A stretch of DNA of 57,518 nucleotides, taken from contig JBFWMT010000005.1 of the NCBI GenBank assembly GCA_050251415.1, positions 1 through 57,518 on the forward strand, in the 5' to 3' direction. Made by a program: the position numbers and the translations under genes. This document shows, piece by piece, positions 42,271 to 49,984 of the stretch. The notes below the pieces were generated by a model that saw nothing but the letters and a program-made list of their open reading frames with translations, had not been told where the DNA came from and did no database searches. The number at the start of each line of letters is the position of its first letter. Position 1 is the stretch's first letter. The DNA comes from UBA8514 sp050251415 (GTDB taxonomy: Bacteria; Bacillota; Clostridia; Lachnospirales; Anaerotignaceae).

Positions 42271-42411
42271 AATTAAATTCCTCCTTAATATAAAAAACCA
42301 CAAAGGTATAGCAAAGCACATCTTGAGCAGTATGTGCATTACACCTTCGTGGTATAAGTTCAAACATCTTAAATCTTTTTTACAACTAAATGCCTTCGTG
42401 GCATTACTTAC
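42271..42411 (-). ncRNA. Structured cbiM leader with twin CCACGAAGG elements (candidate attenuator)
   Basis: The roughly 140-base leader first forms a hairpin AATGCC-ACGAA-GGCATT (42389-42405). It then contains a second CCACGAAGG, which pairs with a downstream CCTTTGTGG to make a terminator. The same CCACGAAGG word thus occurs twice and the first copy could compete for the same partner. I do not recognise the cobalamin or NiCo riboswitch consensus in it. A metal- or cofactor-sensing role is inference from the gene it precedes. Confidence 0.6.
42292..42352 (-). terminator. Terminator in the cbiM leader
   Basis: A 13-bp stem, TACACCTTCGTGG (42340-42352) with CCACAAAGGTATA (42298-42310) using G-U pairs, encloses a second small hairpin (GCACAT/ATGTGC, 42316-42337). 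It is followed by six T residues, just before the cbiM ribosome binding site. Confidence 0.8.
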
Positions 42412-42417
42412 TGCGAT

Positions 42418-42447
42418 ATTATACATCATTGGTCTTACCAATGTCAA
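42418..42447 (-). promoter_or_regulatory. cbiM promoter with an operator palindrome in the spacer
   Basis: TTGACA (42442-42447), 18 bases, TATAAT (42418-42423) with TG before it. The spacer holds a perfect inverted repeat, CATTGGT-CTT-ACCAATG (42427-42443). A repressor here would block RNA polymerase. It is not a NikR-type site. Confidence 0.75.
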
Positions 42448-42459
42448 TAGCATTTATTT

Positions 42460-42732
42460 TTATACTACAGAGTGCTTAACCCTGTCACGTTCTTCGGCAC
42501 GCTTTGCATCATTCCACCTATCTGTTGTACCCACAAGGTAGCCTGTAATACGCCTAATACGCTGAAAAGGCATAGCCTCTTTAAAGGTATATTTTAAGTC
42601 AACAAAATCACCATCAACAGTAACCTCCATCCCTTTAATTTCCCTGTGAGGATACGTTTGCTGTCCATACGCCAAATATGCATCTAATTCCGTTTTGTCC
42701 AGTTCACCGTTTTTAACCATAATATCTACCAT
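42460..42732 (-). CDS. Short protein resembling the C-terminal tail of anaerobic ribonucleotide reductase (NrdD-like)
   Basis: The 90-residue protein contains RRITGYLVGTTDRWNDAKRAE followed by ERDRVKH near residues 60-87. This resembles the segment after the zinc site of class III ribonucleotide reductase NrdD. The glycyl-radical and cysteine-rich parts are missing, so it is not an enzyme by itself. AGGAGG precedes the ATG. It is divergent from a Crp/Fnr-family regulator. It ends before the cbiM promoter and may be a stand-alone accessory peptide. Confidence 0.6.
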   Translation of the reverse strand: MVDIMVKNGELDKTELDAYLAYGQQTYPHREIKGMEVTVDGDFVDLKYTFKEAMPFQRIRRITGYLVGTTDRWNDAKRAEERDRVKHSVV

Positions 42733-42804
42733 AATTCTGCCTCCTTTTGTAAAATCACTTTACTTTTATCATTATTTATAATATCATAATTGCAAAACAA
42801 TACA

Positions 42805-42820
42805 TGTTGCAATTGCAACA
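42805..42820. promoter_or_regulatory. Perfect 16-bp palindrome before the Crp/Fnr gene
   Basis: TGTTGCAATTGCAACA is its own reverse complement, with half-sites TGTTGC and GCAACA four bases apart, the geometry of Crp/Fnr operators. It lies about 20 bases before the start codon and also between the two divergent genes. Confidence 0.7.
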
Positions 42821-42836
42821 AATATGAGGTGATTTT

Positions 42837-43493
42837 ATGGAAATCTATAACTGCCCTTTATTTTACGGCATAGACCACAACGATTGTATGCAAATGCTTT
42901 CCTGCTTTGAAAGCAATGTTAAAAACTTTACCCCTAAAGAAACTATATGCAATTATTCACAAGGCAATACCAAAATTGGAATATTGCAAAGCGGTTTGGC
43001 AAACATGATACGCATAGACCACGAGGGAAACCGCACTATTTTGGAAACCCTGGAAAAAAACAATGTATTTGGCGAAGCACTAGCTTTTTCAGGCAGTTCA
43101 AAAGACAGTATATTTGTTGAATGTGAAAAACCATGTAGCGTAATTTTCTTTGATTACAGCCACATTACTAAGAGGTGCGAAAATGCATGTATGCACCACA
43201 CTGTTCTTGTGCAAAACATGTTTCGCCTTATAGCAGAAAAACTGCTCATAATGAGCAGTCGTGTAGAAGTTTTAAGCCACCGAACAATACGTGGAAAGCT
43301 TATGTGCTATTTTAATATTACATCAACAGCTCAAAACAACTATTCCTTTGCCCTTCCATTCTCCGTAAGCGCGTTGGCAGACTATATATGTACCGACCGA
43401 AGTGCCATGATGCGAGAGCTTAAAAACATGAAAAATGAAGGAATCTTACAAATGGATAAGCGTACCGTAACCCTAAAAAACGGCTCCCAATAA
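42837..43493 (+). CDS. Crp/Fnr-family transcriptional regulator
   Basis: The 218-residue protein has an N-terminal cyclic-nucleotide-binding-like beta barrel (about 20-130) and a C-terminal winged helix with the recognition segment ALADYICTDRSAMMRELKNM. The cysteines (14 in all, scattered) do not show the spacing of a classical Fnr Fe-S cluster, so the signal is unknown. AGGTGATTTT precedes the ATG. It probably controls itself and the divergent NrdD-like gene through the 16-bp palindrome. Confidence 0.88.
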   Translation: MEIYNCPLFYGIDHNDCMQMLSCFESNVKNFTPKETICNYSQGNTKIGILQSGLANMIRIDHEGNRTILETLEKNNVFGEALAFSGSSKDSIFVECEKPCSVIFFDYSHITKRCENACMHHTVLVQNMFRLIAEKLLIMSSRVEVLSHRTIRGKLMCYFNITSTAQNNYSFALPFSVSALADYICTDRSAMMRELKNMKNEGILQMDKRTVTLKNGSQ

Positions 43494-43516
43494 AAAACAT
43501 CCTCTAATGCTCTGCT

Positions 43517-44167
43517 TTACCTCAAATGGGTAAGTTTTTTCACATCCTCATTGTGACCCATAACTATAAGTGTTTCATTACTTACAAAAATATGTTCAGG
43601 CTTAGGCAACGGATTTATAATTCCGTTTGTTTTTGTAGCCAAAATACTTACATTGTGCCTCGAACGTACTTCCTGCTTTATAATGCTTTTACCCACCCAC
43701 GAACGTGGTGTTGTAATTTCGTATATAGAATATTCGTTTGTAAGCTCAATATAATCAAATACATTCTCTGCACCGTATTTAACAGCAAGTCTTTCTGCCA
43801 TTTCTTTCTCGGCATATACAATCTTATCTGCTCCGTTTCTAAGAAGAAATTTTGCATGCACTTCCCTACTAGCTCTTGATAATACAAACTTTGCCCCAAA
43901 ATCCTTTAGCAACGCTGTTGCTTCAAGTGAACTTTGAAAATGATCGCCTATGGCCACAACACATAAATCAAAATTACCTACCCCTAATCCTGCAATAAAC
44001 CTCTCGTTTGTGGCATCCCCTATTTGTGCACTGGTAACAACAGCCAGTGCATCATTCACTCTTTCCTCATCACTATCTACACCAAGCACCTCATTGCCCT
44101 GATCTATCAATTTTTTGCTCATATGTCGTCCAAAACGCCCAAGACCAACAACCAATATAGTTTTCAT
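43517..44167 (-). CDS. ktrA: Potassium uptake regulatory subunit KtrA (TrkA-type)
   Basis: The 216-residue cytosolic protein has an N-terminal RCK/TrkA-N Rossmann domain with VVGLGRFG (6-13) and a C-terminal RCK domain from about residue 140. It forms the gating ring that binds ATP/ADP, and in many species cyclic-di-AMP, and controls the KtrB channel. It lies 24 bases after ktrB. The c-di-AMP receptor darA at 5 kb is in the same signalling field. Confidence 0.92.
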   Translation of the reverse strand: MKTILVVGLGRFGRHMSKKLIDQGNEVLGVDSDEERVNDALAVVTSAQIGDATNERFIAGLGVGNFDLCVVAIGDHFQSSLEATALLKDFGAKFVLSRASREVHAKFLLRNGADKIVYAEKEMAERLAVKYGAENVFDYIELTNEYSIYEITTPRSWVGKSIIKQEVRSRHNVSILATKTNGIINPLPKPEHIFVSNETLIVMGHNEDVKKLTHLR

Positions 44168-44191
44168 AATATTAATCCTCCAAAAAATATA

Positions 44192-45532
44192 TCATCCCAC
44201 AGCAATTTTACCTTTAGGCAATTGTGACGCCTGTGGCAAATTGTTTGTAAGGGCAAGCAGCACAGTAATGCCGCCAACTCTGCCAAAATACATAAGTGCT
44301 GTAACTATTAAACGGCTTACCTCACTCATCTGGGCCGTTATTCCCAGTGAAAGACCCACTGTTCCCACCGCTGATGTAGTTTCAAATGCAGCATACTTCA
44401 TTGGAATATGGTCTATCGCACCAATAACCATAGTAGCCGTTACAATAAGAATAAGGTACATCATTAATATAGAACAAACCTGTCTAAGGGTTTCGTCATC
44501 AATTCTTCGGTTAAAGCACTCTACCGACTTTTTGCGTTTAAGCACTGTAACAATACTTAATATAAGTATTGCAAATGTTGTGGTTTTAATACCTCCTGCC
44601 GTAGAACCAGGTGAACCGCCAATAAGCATAAGGCAAATAATTAACAGCTGACTGCTATCTGTAAGCAGATTAATGTCTATTGTATTAAAGCCCGCCGTAC
44701 GTGGTGTAATTGCCTGAAACAAAGAAAGCATAAACTTTTCACTGCCAGATTTCCCTGCAAATGCCTGTCCTGTGCTTTCAAACAGCAATATAGCCACTGT
44801 ACCCACAACTATAAGAATTAATGTTAAAGTAAGAACTAACTTTGTATGAAGAGTATAGTGCTTGTGGTTGAAACGATTTTCCACTAAATCCGACCACACA
44901 AAAAAGCCTAAACCACCAACTACAATAAGAACCATTATAACGCTTATAAACATATAGTTATCGCTTAAAGTAATTAGGGAAGTTCCTGGACGAAATGCAC
45001 CCATCAGGTCCATACCTGCATTGCAAAATGCCGAAACAGCATGAAACACTGAAAAATAAATCCCCCTTGCCAGGCCAAGTTTCGGTATAAGAGTAAAAGA
45101 AAGCAAAATTGCACCCACGCCCTCAAAGAATGCCGTGCCTATGGTAATAAATTTTGTAAGCCTTACTATGCCCCCAACCTGAGGTGCCGCAACAGATTCC
45201 TGCATTACGAAACGGTTTTTTAACCCTATTTTTTTCTTTGTTAGGGCTACAGCAGATATAGCAACTGTCATAAAGCCAATGCCGCCCATTTGCATAAGTA
45301 TAAGTAATACAATTTGGCCAAAGGTTGACCAATACGTGTAGGTATCATACACAACTAGGCCTGTAACACATGTAGCTGAAGTTGCCGTAAACAACGCATC
45401 TATAAACGGGGTAAAGTGTTCCCCACGGTTGGCGATAGGCAAACAAAGAAAAAATGTCCCAATAAGAATAATCATACAATACCCTACAGCTATCATCTTT
45501 GTTGGATTAAGCTGTTGTTTTTTGAAAATCAT
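44192..45532 (-). CDS. ktrB: Potassium uptake channel subunit KtrB (TrkH-type)
   Basis: The 446-residue protein has the four pore repeats of the Trk/Ktr/HKT family, visible around SATCVTGLVV, NAGMDLMGAF, TPRTAGFNTID and TSAVGTVGLS. It takes up K+, usually with Na+. I use the ATG at 45532 with GAGGTG five bases before it; the frame extends 24 codons further without a site. It is followed by ktrA, forming one unit. Confidence 0.93.
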   Translation of the reverse strand: MIFKKQQLNPTKMIAVGYCMIILIGTFFLCLPIANRGEHFTPFIDALFTATSATCVTGLVVYDTYTYWSTFGQIVLLILMQMGGIGFMTVAISAVALTKKKIGLKNRFVMQESVAAPQVGGIVRLTKFITIGTAFFEGVGAILLSFTLIPKLGLARGIYFSVFHAVSAFCNAGMDLMGAFRPGTSLITLSDNYMFISVIMVLIVVGGLGFFVWSDLVENRFNHKHYTLHTKLVLTLTLILIVVGTVAILLFESTGQAFAGKSGSEKFMLSLFQAITPRTAGFNTIDINLLTDSSQLLIICLMLIGGSPGSTAGGIKTTTFAILILSIVTVLKRKKSVECFNRRIDDETLRQVCSILMMYLILIVTATMVIGAIDHIPMKYAAFETTSAVGTVGLSLGITAQMSEVSRLIVTALMYFGRVGGITVLLALTNNLPQASQLPKGKIAVG

Positions 45533-45644
45533 AATAACACCTCTGAAATTAACTGTGATAAACCAATTAAGCTTCATGGTAACACAAAATACAAATAGTT
45601 GCAACCATATTAATTTTTCTTAAATATATATATAAATTCTGCAT

Positions 45645-45686
45645 AAAAGAAGCTTTTCATGCAACACTTTGCACAAAAAGCTTCTT
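45645..45686 (-). terminator. Terminator after the LarA-like gene
   Basis: AAGAAGCTTTT (45647-45657) pairs with AAAAGCTTCTT (45676-45686). A short T stretch follows on the minus strand. Confidence 0.75.
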
Positions 45687-45715
45687 ATTGAAATACTATT
45701 TTTTATATAATTTAA

Positions 45716-47032
45716 TTATTTCTTTTCTTCAAACCAATCAATCATAAAGCCGTCCTCATCAAATGGGAAATCATATGGCTCACCTATAATTTCAACATCA
45801 TCTCTGCCTGTAATATCTGATACAAGGCTTTCAGAAATTTCAATTTCGTCAAGGTGAAGTGTATCTGGTATACGTGCAACCCTTGCAGTGTTATAATCTA
45901 TCTTACGGCATGTACGAATTGCTAAAGTTAATGCTTCTTTGTCGTTATTAAGGTATACAGGTATCTTGCCGCCTTCAATCATAGTGTTTGTTCCAAGGTT
46001 AATCCAAGTACTCTCCCAGTCTACAGTATTAAGGCATCTTCTTGTAGTAACGTCCGCCATACCCAATCCACATGCATTGTGATGACTTTCCTCTGTAAGG
46101 CCTCTAATAAATAATTTCTGTGTATGGAACTCGTCCTCAAAGCCTGGCATAAAGCTTCTGCCTGTTACGTTAGGGTCTTCACCCTCTCCACTAATATTTT
46201 TGCCAATTTTATCTACAACAAGAACATCAATATTATCAAATTTAAGCTTTGCAAGCCTTTTCTTTGCAATTTGAAGAAGTTCGTGGTCACGTTCAACAAT
46301 TTTATCCTTTTCCACAACTTCAAGCTCACTTATTTCGTCGTAAGCATTCTGAACTACTCCAATGCCAAAAACTACATTCATTTTAGCAAGGAACTCTTTT
46401 GCAACAATTGGAATTCTTTCTGCAAATGTATCAAAGCCCTGCATATGAAACCATGATGCACCTTTATGTTTTGCAATACCAATCGCAATCATCTTTAAAA
46501 GACCACTTTCGTGTTCACCTTTAAAGTCTGTATGTGGTTTTACCTTATTCAATAATACAATTCCATCCGCCTCATAGGCATTTTTATCACAATATATAAG
46601 TGTGCCATCAGGCATTTTACCTACCAGTTCAACATCCATTGTTGCAAGAATAGGCACACCCATAGCCTCTTCTGTAATGCCATAGCCATTAATTACTTCA
46701 AGCTGTCCCTCAACAGTTCCTCCGCCATGGCTGCCCATTGCAGGTATAATAAACGGCTCCGCTCCCCATTCCTTTAATTTATCGCAAACAGTTCTAATCA
46801 TCAAATCTAGATGGGGAATACCACGGCTGCCTGCTGTAATTGCAATTCTCTTGCCTTTAAGCTGTGCCTTATTGCCTAATTTTTCTAATTCTGCAATAAG
46901 TGCTCCTTTAATATCCTCTATTTTATCATTTGGATATTTTTGTCTTATTCTCACCATTTTAGGAAGCTTGATATCCTCCATATTCTCTACCCTAAAACTC
47001 ATTTCAGGGAATTCAATAAACTTCATGTTCAT
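45716..47032 (-). CDS. LarA-like (lactate racemase N-terminal domain, DUF2088) protein
   Basis: The 438-residue protein belongs to the superfamily of nickel-dependent lactate racemase. The segments GSRGI (about residue 69), PAMGSHGGG (about 97), KPHTDFKGEHESGLLKM (about 165-181) and GLGMADVTTRR are visible and hold histidines and lysines at positions like those that carry the nickel-pincer cofactor in LarA. The substrate is unknown; many such proteins act on other 2-hydroxy acids. The cofactor genes larB, larC and larE are not in the window. It is a single gene; the Co/Ni importer is 4 kb away. Confidence 0.75.
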   Translation of the reverse strand: MNMKFIEFPEMSFRVENMEDIKLPKMVRIRQKYPNDKIEDIKGALIAELEKLGNKAQLKGKRIAITAGSRGIPHLDLMIRTVCDKLKEWGAEPFIIPAMGSHGGGTVEGQLEVINGYGITEEAMGVPILATMDVELVGKMPDGTLIYCDKNAYEADGIVLLNKVKPHTDFKGEHESGLLKMIAIGIAKHKGASWFHMQGFDTFAERIPIVAKEFLAKMNVVFGIGVVQNAYDEISELEVVEKDKIVERDHELLQIAKKRLAKLKFDNIDVLVVDKIGKNISGEGEDPNVTGRSFMPGFEDEFHTQKLFIRGLTEESHHNACGLGMADVTTRRCLNTVDWESTWINLGTNTMIEGGKIPVYLNNDKEALTLAIRTCRKIDYNTARVARIPDTLHLDEIEISESLVSDITGRDDVEIIGEPYDFPFDEDGFMIDWFEEKK

Positions 47033-47162
47033 TCTCTCCTTTGCAAAAAATAATTACTACACACCCTATATGTAAGTATCTTTTTTACCCTCAAAGTCCC
47101 TACATAGTAATTTTATTACATTAAACATTGATTGTCTATATCCATTATACACAAATAAATGC

Positions 47163-48188
47163 CTATGCGTTTTTTTTCTTTCGGTACAGTTTTACACAGC
47201 CAAGTATAATAATTGCCACAAAAAAGGTTACATAATATGTGGCGAAACGATAAATGACCATAGCCGCCCCTGCATAGGTTTCTCCAACCAACGTAGTAAA
47301 CATAAGTGTAAACAGTATTTCTATACTTGCCACGTTGCCAGGTGTTGGTATAACCCCAACCAGTGCCACAACTAAAGCAACAACAGCTATACACCTTGCT
47401 GGGGAAAGTGTTAAGGTAGAATCCATTCCCCTTATTGCAAAGTACGGTATTAAATACCAACAACTTATTTTTAGCATTTGTATTCCAACAACTATTACAG
47501 CCTGTGCCTTATTATTCAATATTTTTTTAGTTTCCGTTTGCAGTGTGCTAAGCTTTTTTTCCACCAAGCAAAGCTTGTCTGCAAAGCGAGTTCTTCCTAG
47601 CATTTTATTAAGAAAATACATTATAAGTCCATGTGCTCTACGCCACATGCAAACCGCCAGTATTCCTGTAACAATCAGCACTGTAAGCCCAAAGCCTATA
47701 AAAATATATTTGAAATACTGGCCATAATTCGCCTTAAAAAACCCAAGGTTAAAAACCATTGCCAGGCTTACATACACCGCAACTGCAATCTTGTGAAAAC
47801 TGTAGCTAACGGTAGCAATGCCATAACCAACCTCTGGGTTAATATCTTTCTTATTCAGAAAATAAATAAGGGATGCCGCAGAGCCCATGCCAAAGGTAAG
47901 CGTCCTAAAAACCGATGCATAAAAGCTCCCCTCAATTCCATTGGCCATGGTAAAATCCTCTTTATAGCCTTTTGTTATCTGCCATATTGCAATGCCATCC
48001 ATTACGCAAAATCCCACAGCACAAAAAATTATTGCCGCTATAAAATATGGGCTTATACTTACAAGCTGTGCCACCACACTATCTATGCCATCGCCCAGCA
48101 TGTTTTTCATAACAAACAGCATAAGCCCCGCAAGAAAAACGTAACTTAGCACTTGCCATATCTTTTTACCGTCACGTACCATAACCAC
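47163..48188 (-). CDS. Lysylphosphatidylglycerol synthase TM region-like (YbhN/UPF0104) membrane protein
   Basis: The 341-residue protein has about eight membrane segments. The PTPGNVASIE motif near the end and the GMGSAASLIYFL segment are typical of the UPF0104 family, the membrane half of MprF without the synthetase domain. Such proteins are thought to flip lipids. The start is a GTG at 48188 after GAGGATA; an ATG two codons later is the alternative. Its upstream gap holds an intergenic repeat. Confidence 0.8.
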   Translation of the reverse strand: MVMVRDGKKIWQVLSYVFLAGLMLFVMKNMLGDGIDSVVAQLVSISPYFIAAIIFCAVGFCVMDGIAIWQITKGYKEDFTMANGIEGSFYASVFRTLTFGMGSAASLIYFLNKKDINPEVGYGIATVSYSFHKIAVAVYVSLAMVFNLGFFKANYGQYFKYIFIGFGLTVLIVTGILAVCMWRRAHGLIMYFLNKMLGRTRFADKLCLVEKKLSTLQTETKKILNNKAQAVIVVGIQMLKISCWYLIPYFAIRGMDSTLTLSPARCIAVVALVVALVGVIPTPGNVASIEILFTLMFTTLVGETYAGAAMVIYRFATYYVTFFVAIIILGCVKLYRKKKNA

Positions 48189-48224
48189 TCACTATCCTCT
48201 TAACGCATTATTGGTACTGAAAAA

Positions 48225-48430
48225 CCCTTGGGCGTTGCCCAAACCCACTTGCTTTTTGAAAAAGCAAGACCAAAAACTTTTATTAAAACCGCATATTCAT
48301 GCAGTTTTAGATGGGTCAAGGTAGCAATGGCAAAGAAGTGCCCTCTGTCCGCAGGACAGCTTTACAAAGTAAAGTGCTGACAGGAAACCCTTTTGGGTGT
48401 TTGAGGGCGAAGCCCTAAAGATTTTGACTT
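48225..48430 (-). repeat. Dispersed intergenic repeat, copy D, with a replaced segment
   Basis: The copy carries the GGGC/GCCC hairpin, the CTTGCTTTTTGAAAAAGCAAG hairpin, the ACCGCA/TGCAGT hairpin and the GAGGGCGAAGCCCT hairpin, as in copy C. Between GGGTCAA and TTTGGGTGTTTGAGGG, about 60 bases of different sequence replace the usual short link. This stretch holds two perfect hairpins, CTGTCC-GCA-GGACAG and CTTTAC-AAA-GTAAAG. The gap between pdxK and the YbhN-like gene holds no gene. Confidence 0.8.
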
Positions 48431-48465
48431 TTTCACCACTAACACCGATTACATTAAATCGATTT

Positions 48466-49311
48466 TTACATAAGCATGTATAAATACTTTTCAAAATTAA
48501 TACCGTCGTTGCGGTCGGTTTTATCCTTGTATGTGTCCTCAATGGCAGTATGTATAAATTGAACCGCCGTTTCAACAGCTTGGGTAAGACCTTTTCCGTT
48601 TACCACACTGCCGCAAATAACTGACGCAAGAATGTCCCCCGTACCAGAATAGCTTCCGCCTGTAACAGGCGTTTTAACAAAGTTAACCTCTTCCCCGTCC
48701 AGTATAACATTAACCAGCAGGTCTTTTTCGCCCTCCTTGCAATGTATGCCCGTAATAACTACTTGCTTAACGCTTCCTATCATAAGCTTTTTCCCAACTT
48801 CGGCTATTTTATCCAAAAAAAAGTCGCTGTTTTTGTGTAGCATAATTTTTTCGTAGTCCACACCTGTCAAAATACAGCACTCTGTAAGGTTTGGCGTAAT
48901 TATGTCCGCTTCAAAAGTAAGCTCTTTTATCTTATCACACAATTTTTTCCCAAAATTAGGATAAACCTCACCATCGTCGCCCATTACAGGATCAACTAAA
49001 AGAAGGGTATTCTCTTTTTTGAATACCCGTAAAAAATTCAATATTTTATCTACTTGCTTTTCACTTGCCAAAAATCCAGTATATATACAATCAAAGGCTA
49101 TGCCAAGGCGTTGCCACTGATAGGTGAAATTGTCCATTTTATCTGTAAAATCATCTATATAAAAATCGGGATACCCTGTTTGGTTGCTTAACACCGCCGT
49201 TGGCAAAGGATACACCTGCACCTGCAAGGTGGAAAGTATGGGTATTGCCACCGTAAGGGAGCATCTGCCTGCACCCGACAAATCGTTTATTGCTGCCACC
49301 TTTTTAAGCAC
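48466..49311 (-). CDS. pdxY: Pyridoxamine/pyridoxal kinase
   Basis: The 281-residue ribokinase-fold enzyme phosphorylates vitamin B6 vitamers to make PLP. It starts with the typical AAINDLSGAGRCSLT segment, has DPVMGDDG in the middle, TPNLTE, and the catalytic GTGD near residue 218. The start is a GTG with AGAGGTG seven bases before it. It follows the HD-domain gene by 13 bases in the phosphate-linked operon. Choice between PdxK and PdxY types is uncertain. Confidence 0.88.
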   Translation of the reverse strand: MLKKVAAINDLSGAGRCSLTVAIPILSTLQVQVYPLPTAVLSNQTGYPDFYIDDFTDKMDNFTYQWQRLGIAFDCIYTGFLASEKQVDKILNFLRVFKKENTLLLVDPVMGDDGEVYPNFGKKLCDKIKELTFEADIITPNLTECCILTGVDYEKIMLHKNSDFFLDKIAEVGKKLMIGSVKQVVITGIHCKEGEKDLLVNVILDGEEVNFVKTPVTGGSYSGTGDILASVICGSVVNGKGLTQAVETAVQFIHTAIEDTYKDKTDRNDGINFEKYLYMLM

Positions 49312-49324
49312 GTCTCTTCACCTC

Positions 49325-49984
49325 TTAAAGTACCTGCTGCTCATTAATAATAAGCCTAAACTGAAGACCAAGCTTCTCTGCCGCTTTTCTGCAAAGTATC
49401 ATTCGGTTGAGAAAAATTTCGAAATAATCCATCACCGAACAATAGCGAGTGTCTATTGTCATTTTAAGCCTTAAAATCTTCTTATCGTCAACAATTTTTA
49501 CATCTGCGTTGTTAACAGAATAATTTACCCTGTCGTGTATGTCGAATGAGGTAATGTCGGCATTTCTAACCCGGCTGCGCCTAACATCTGTTTTGTCGCT
49601 TAAAATTAGTGCTGCCGCAACGTGGTTAACTGCCACAGCCGTTCCCTCATCATGGTTCCCTATTGCTGTTGTTATTGTGGCTATTTCGTCGGCATCTGCG
49701 CCCAAATTGTCCAGAATTCTAAATGCCATTACTGCACCGCTTTGGGCATGGTCAATTCGGTTTACAAGGTTGCCTATGTCGTGCAAATACGCCGCAATCA
49801 TGGCAAGCTCTACGTCACGTTGCGGATACCCCAGCGTTTGTAAAATATATCTTGCCGTTTCTGCCACCCTTGTTACATGGGCAAAGCTGTGCTCTGTAAA
49901 ACCAAGTGCCACCAACGATTCGTCTGCCTTACGGATATAAGTGTTTATTGCTTCATTGCTTCTTATTTCTTCATATGTCAACAT
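49325..49984 (-). CDS. HD-domain phosphohydrolase
   Basis: The 219-residue protein has the HD signature HVTRVAETA, AAYLHDIGN and GNHDEG (metal-binding His, His-Asp, Asp). HD proteins usually hydrolyse nucleotides or phosphate esters. The start codon overlaps the kinase stop (TAATG), so the two are translationally coupled. The substrate is unknown; the context suggests phosphate or nucleotide metabolism. Confidence 0.85.
   Translation of the reverse strand: MLTYEEIRSNEAINTYIRKADESLVALGFTEHSFAHVTRVAETARYILQTLGYPQRDVELAMIAAYLHDIGNLVNRIDHAQSGAVMAFRILDNLGADADEIATITTAIGNHDEGTAVAVNHVAAALILSDKTDVRRSRVRNADITSFDIHDRVNYSVNNADVKIVDDKKILRLKMTIDTRYCSVMDYFEIFLNRMILCRKAAEKLGLQFRLIINEQQVL

Noticed and set aside
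42185..42367. 60-codon frame in the cbiM leader
   Set aside because: It has no ribosome binding site and covers the attenuator hairpins and part of cbiM in another frame. A short leader peptide cannot be fully excluded.
48297..48575. 92-codon minus-strand frame over repeat copy D
   Set aside because: It is composed of repeat sequence and overlaps the pdxY end in another frame.
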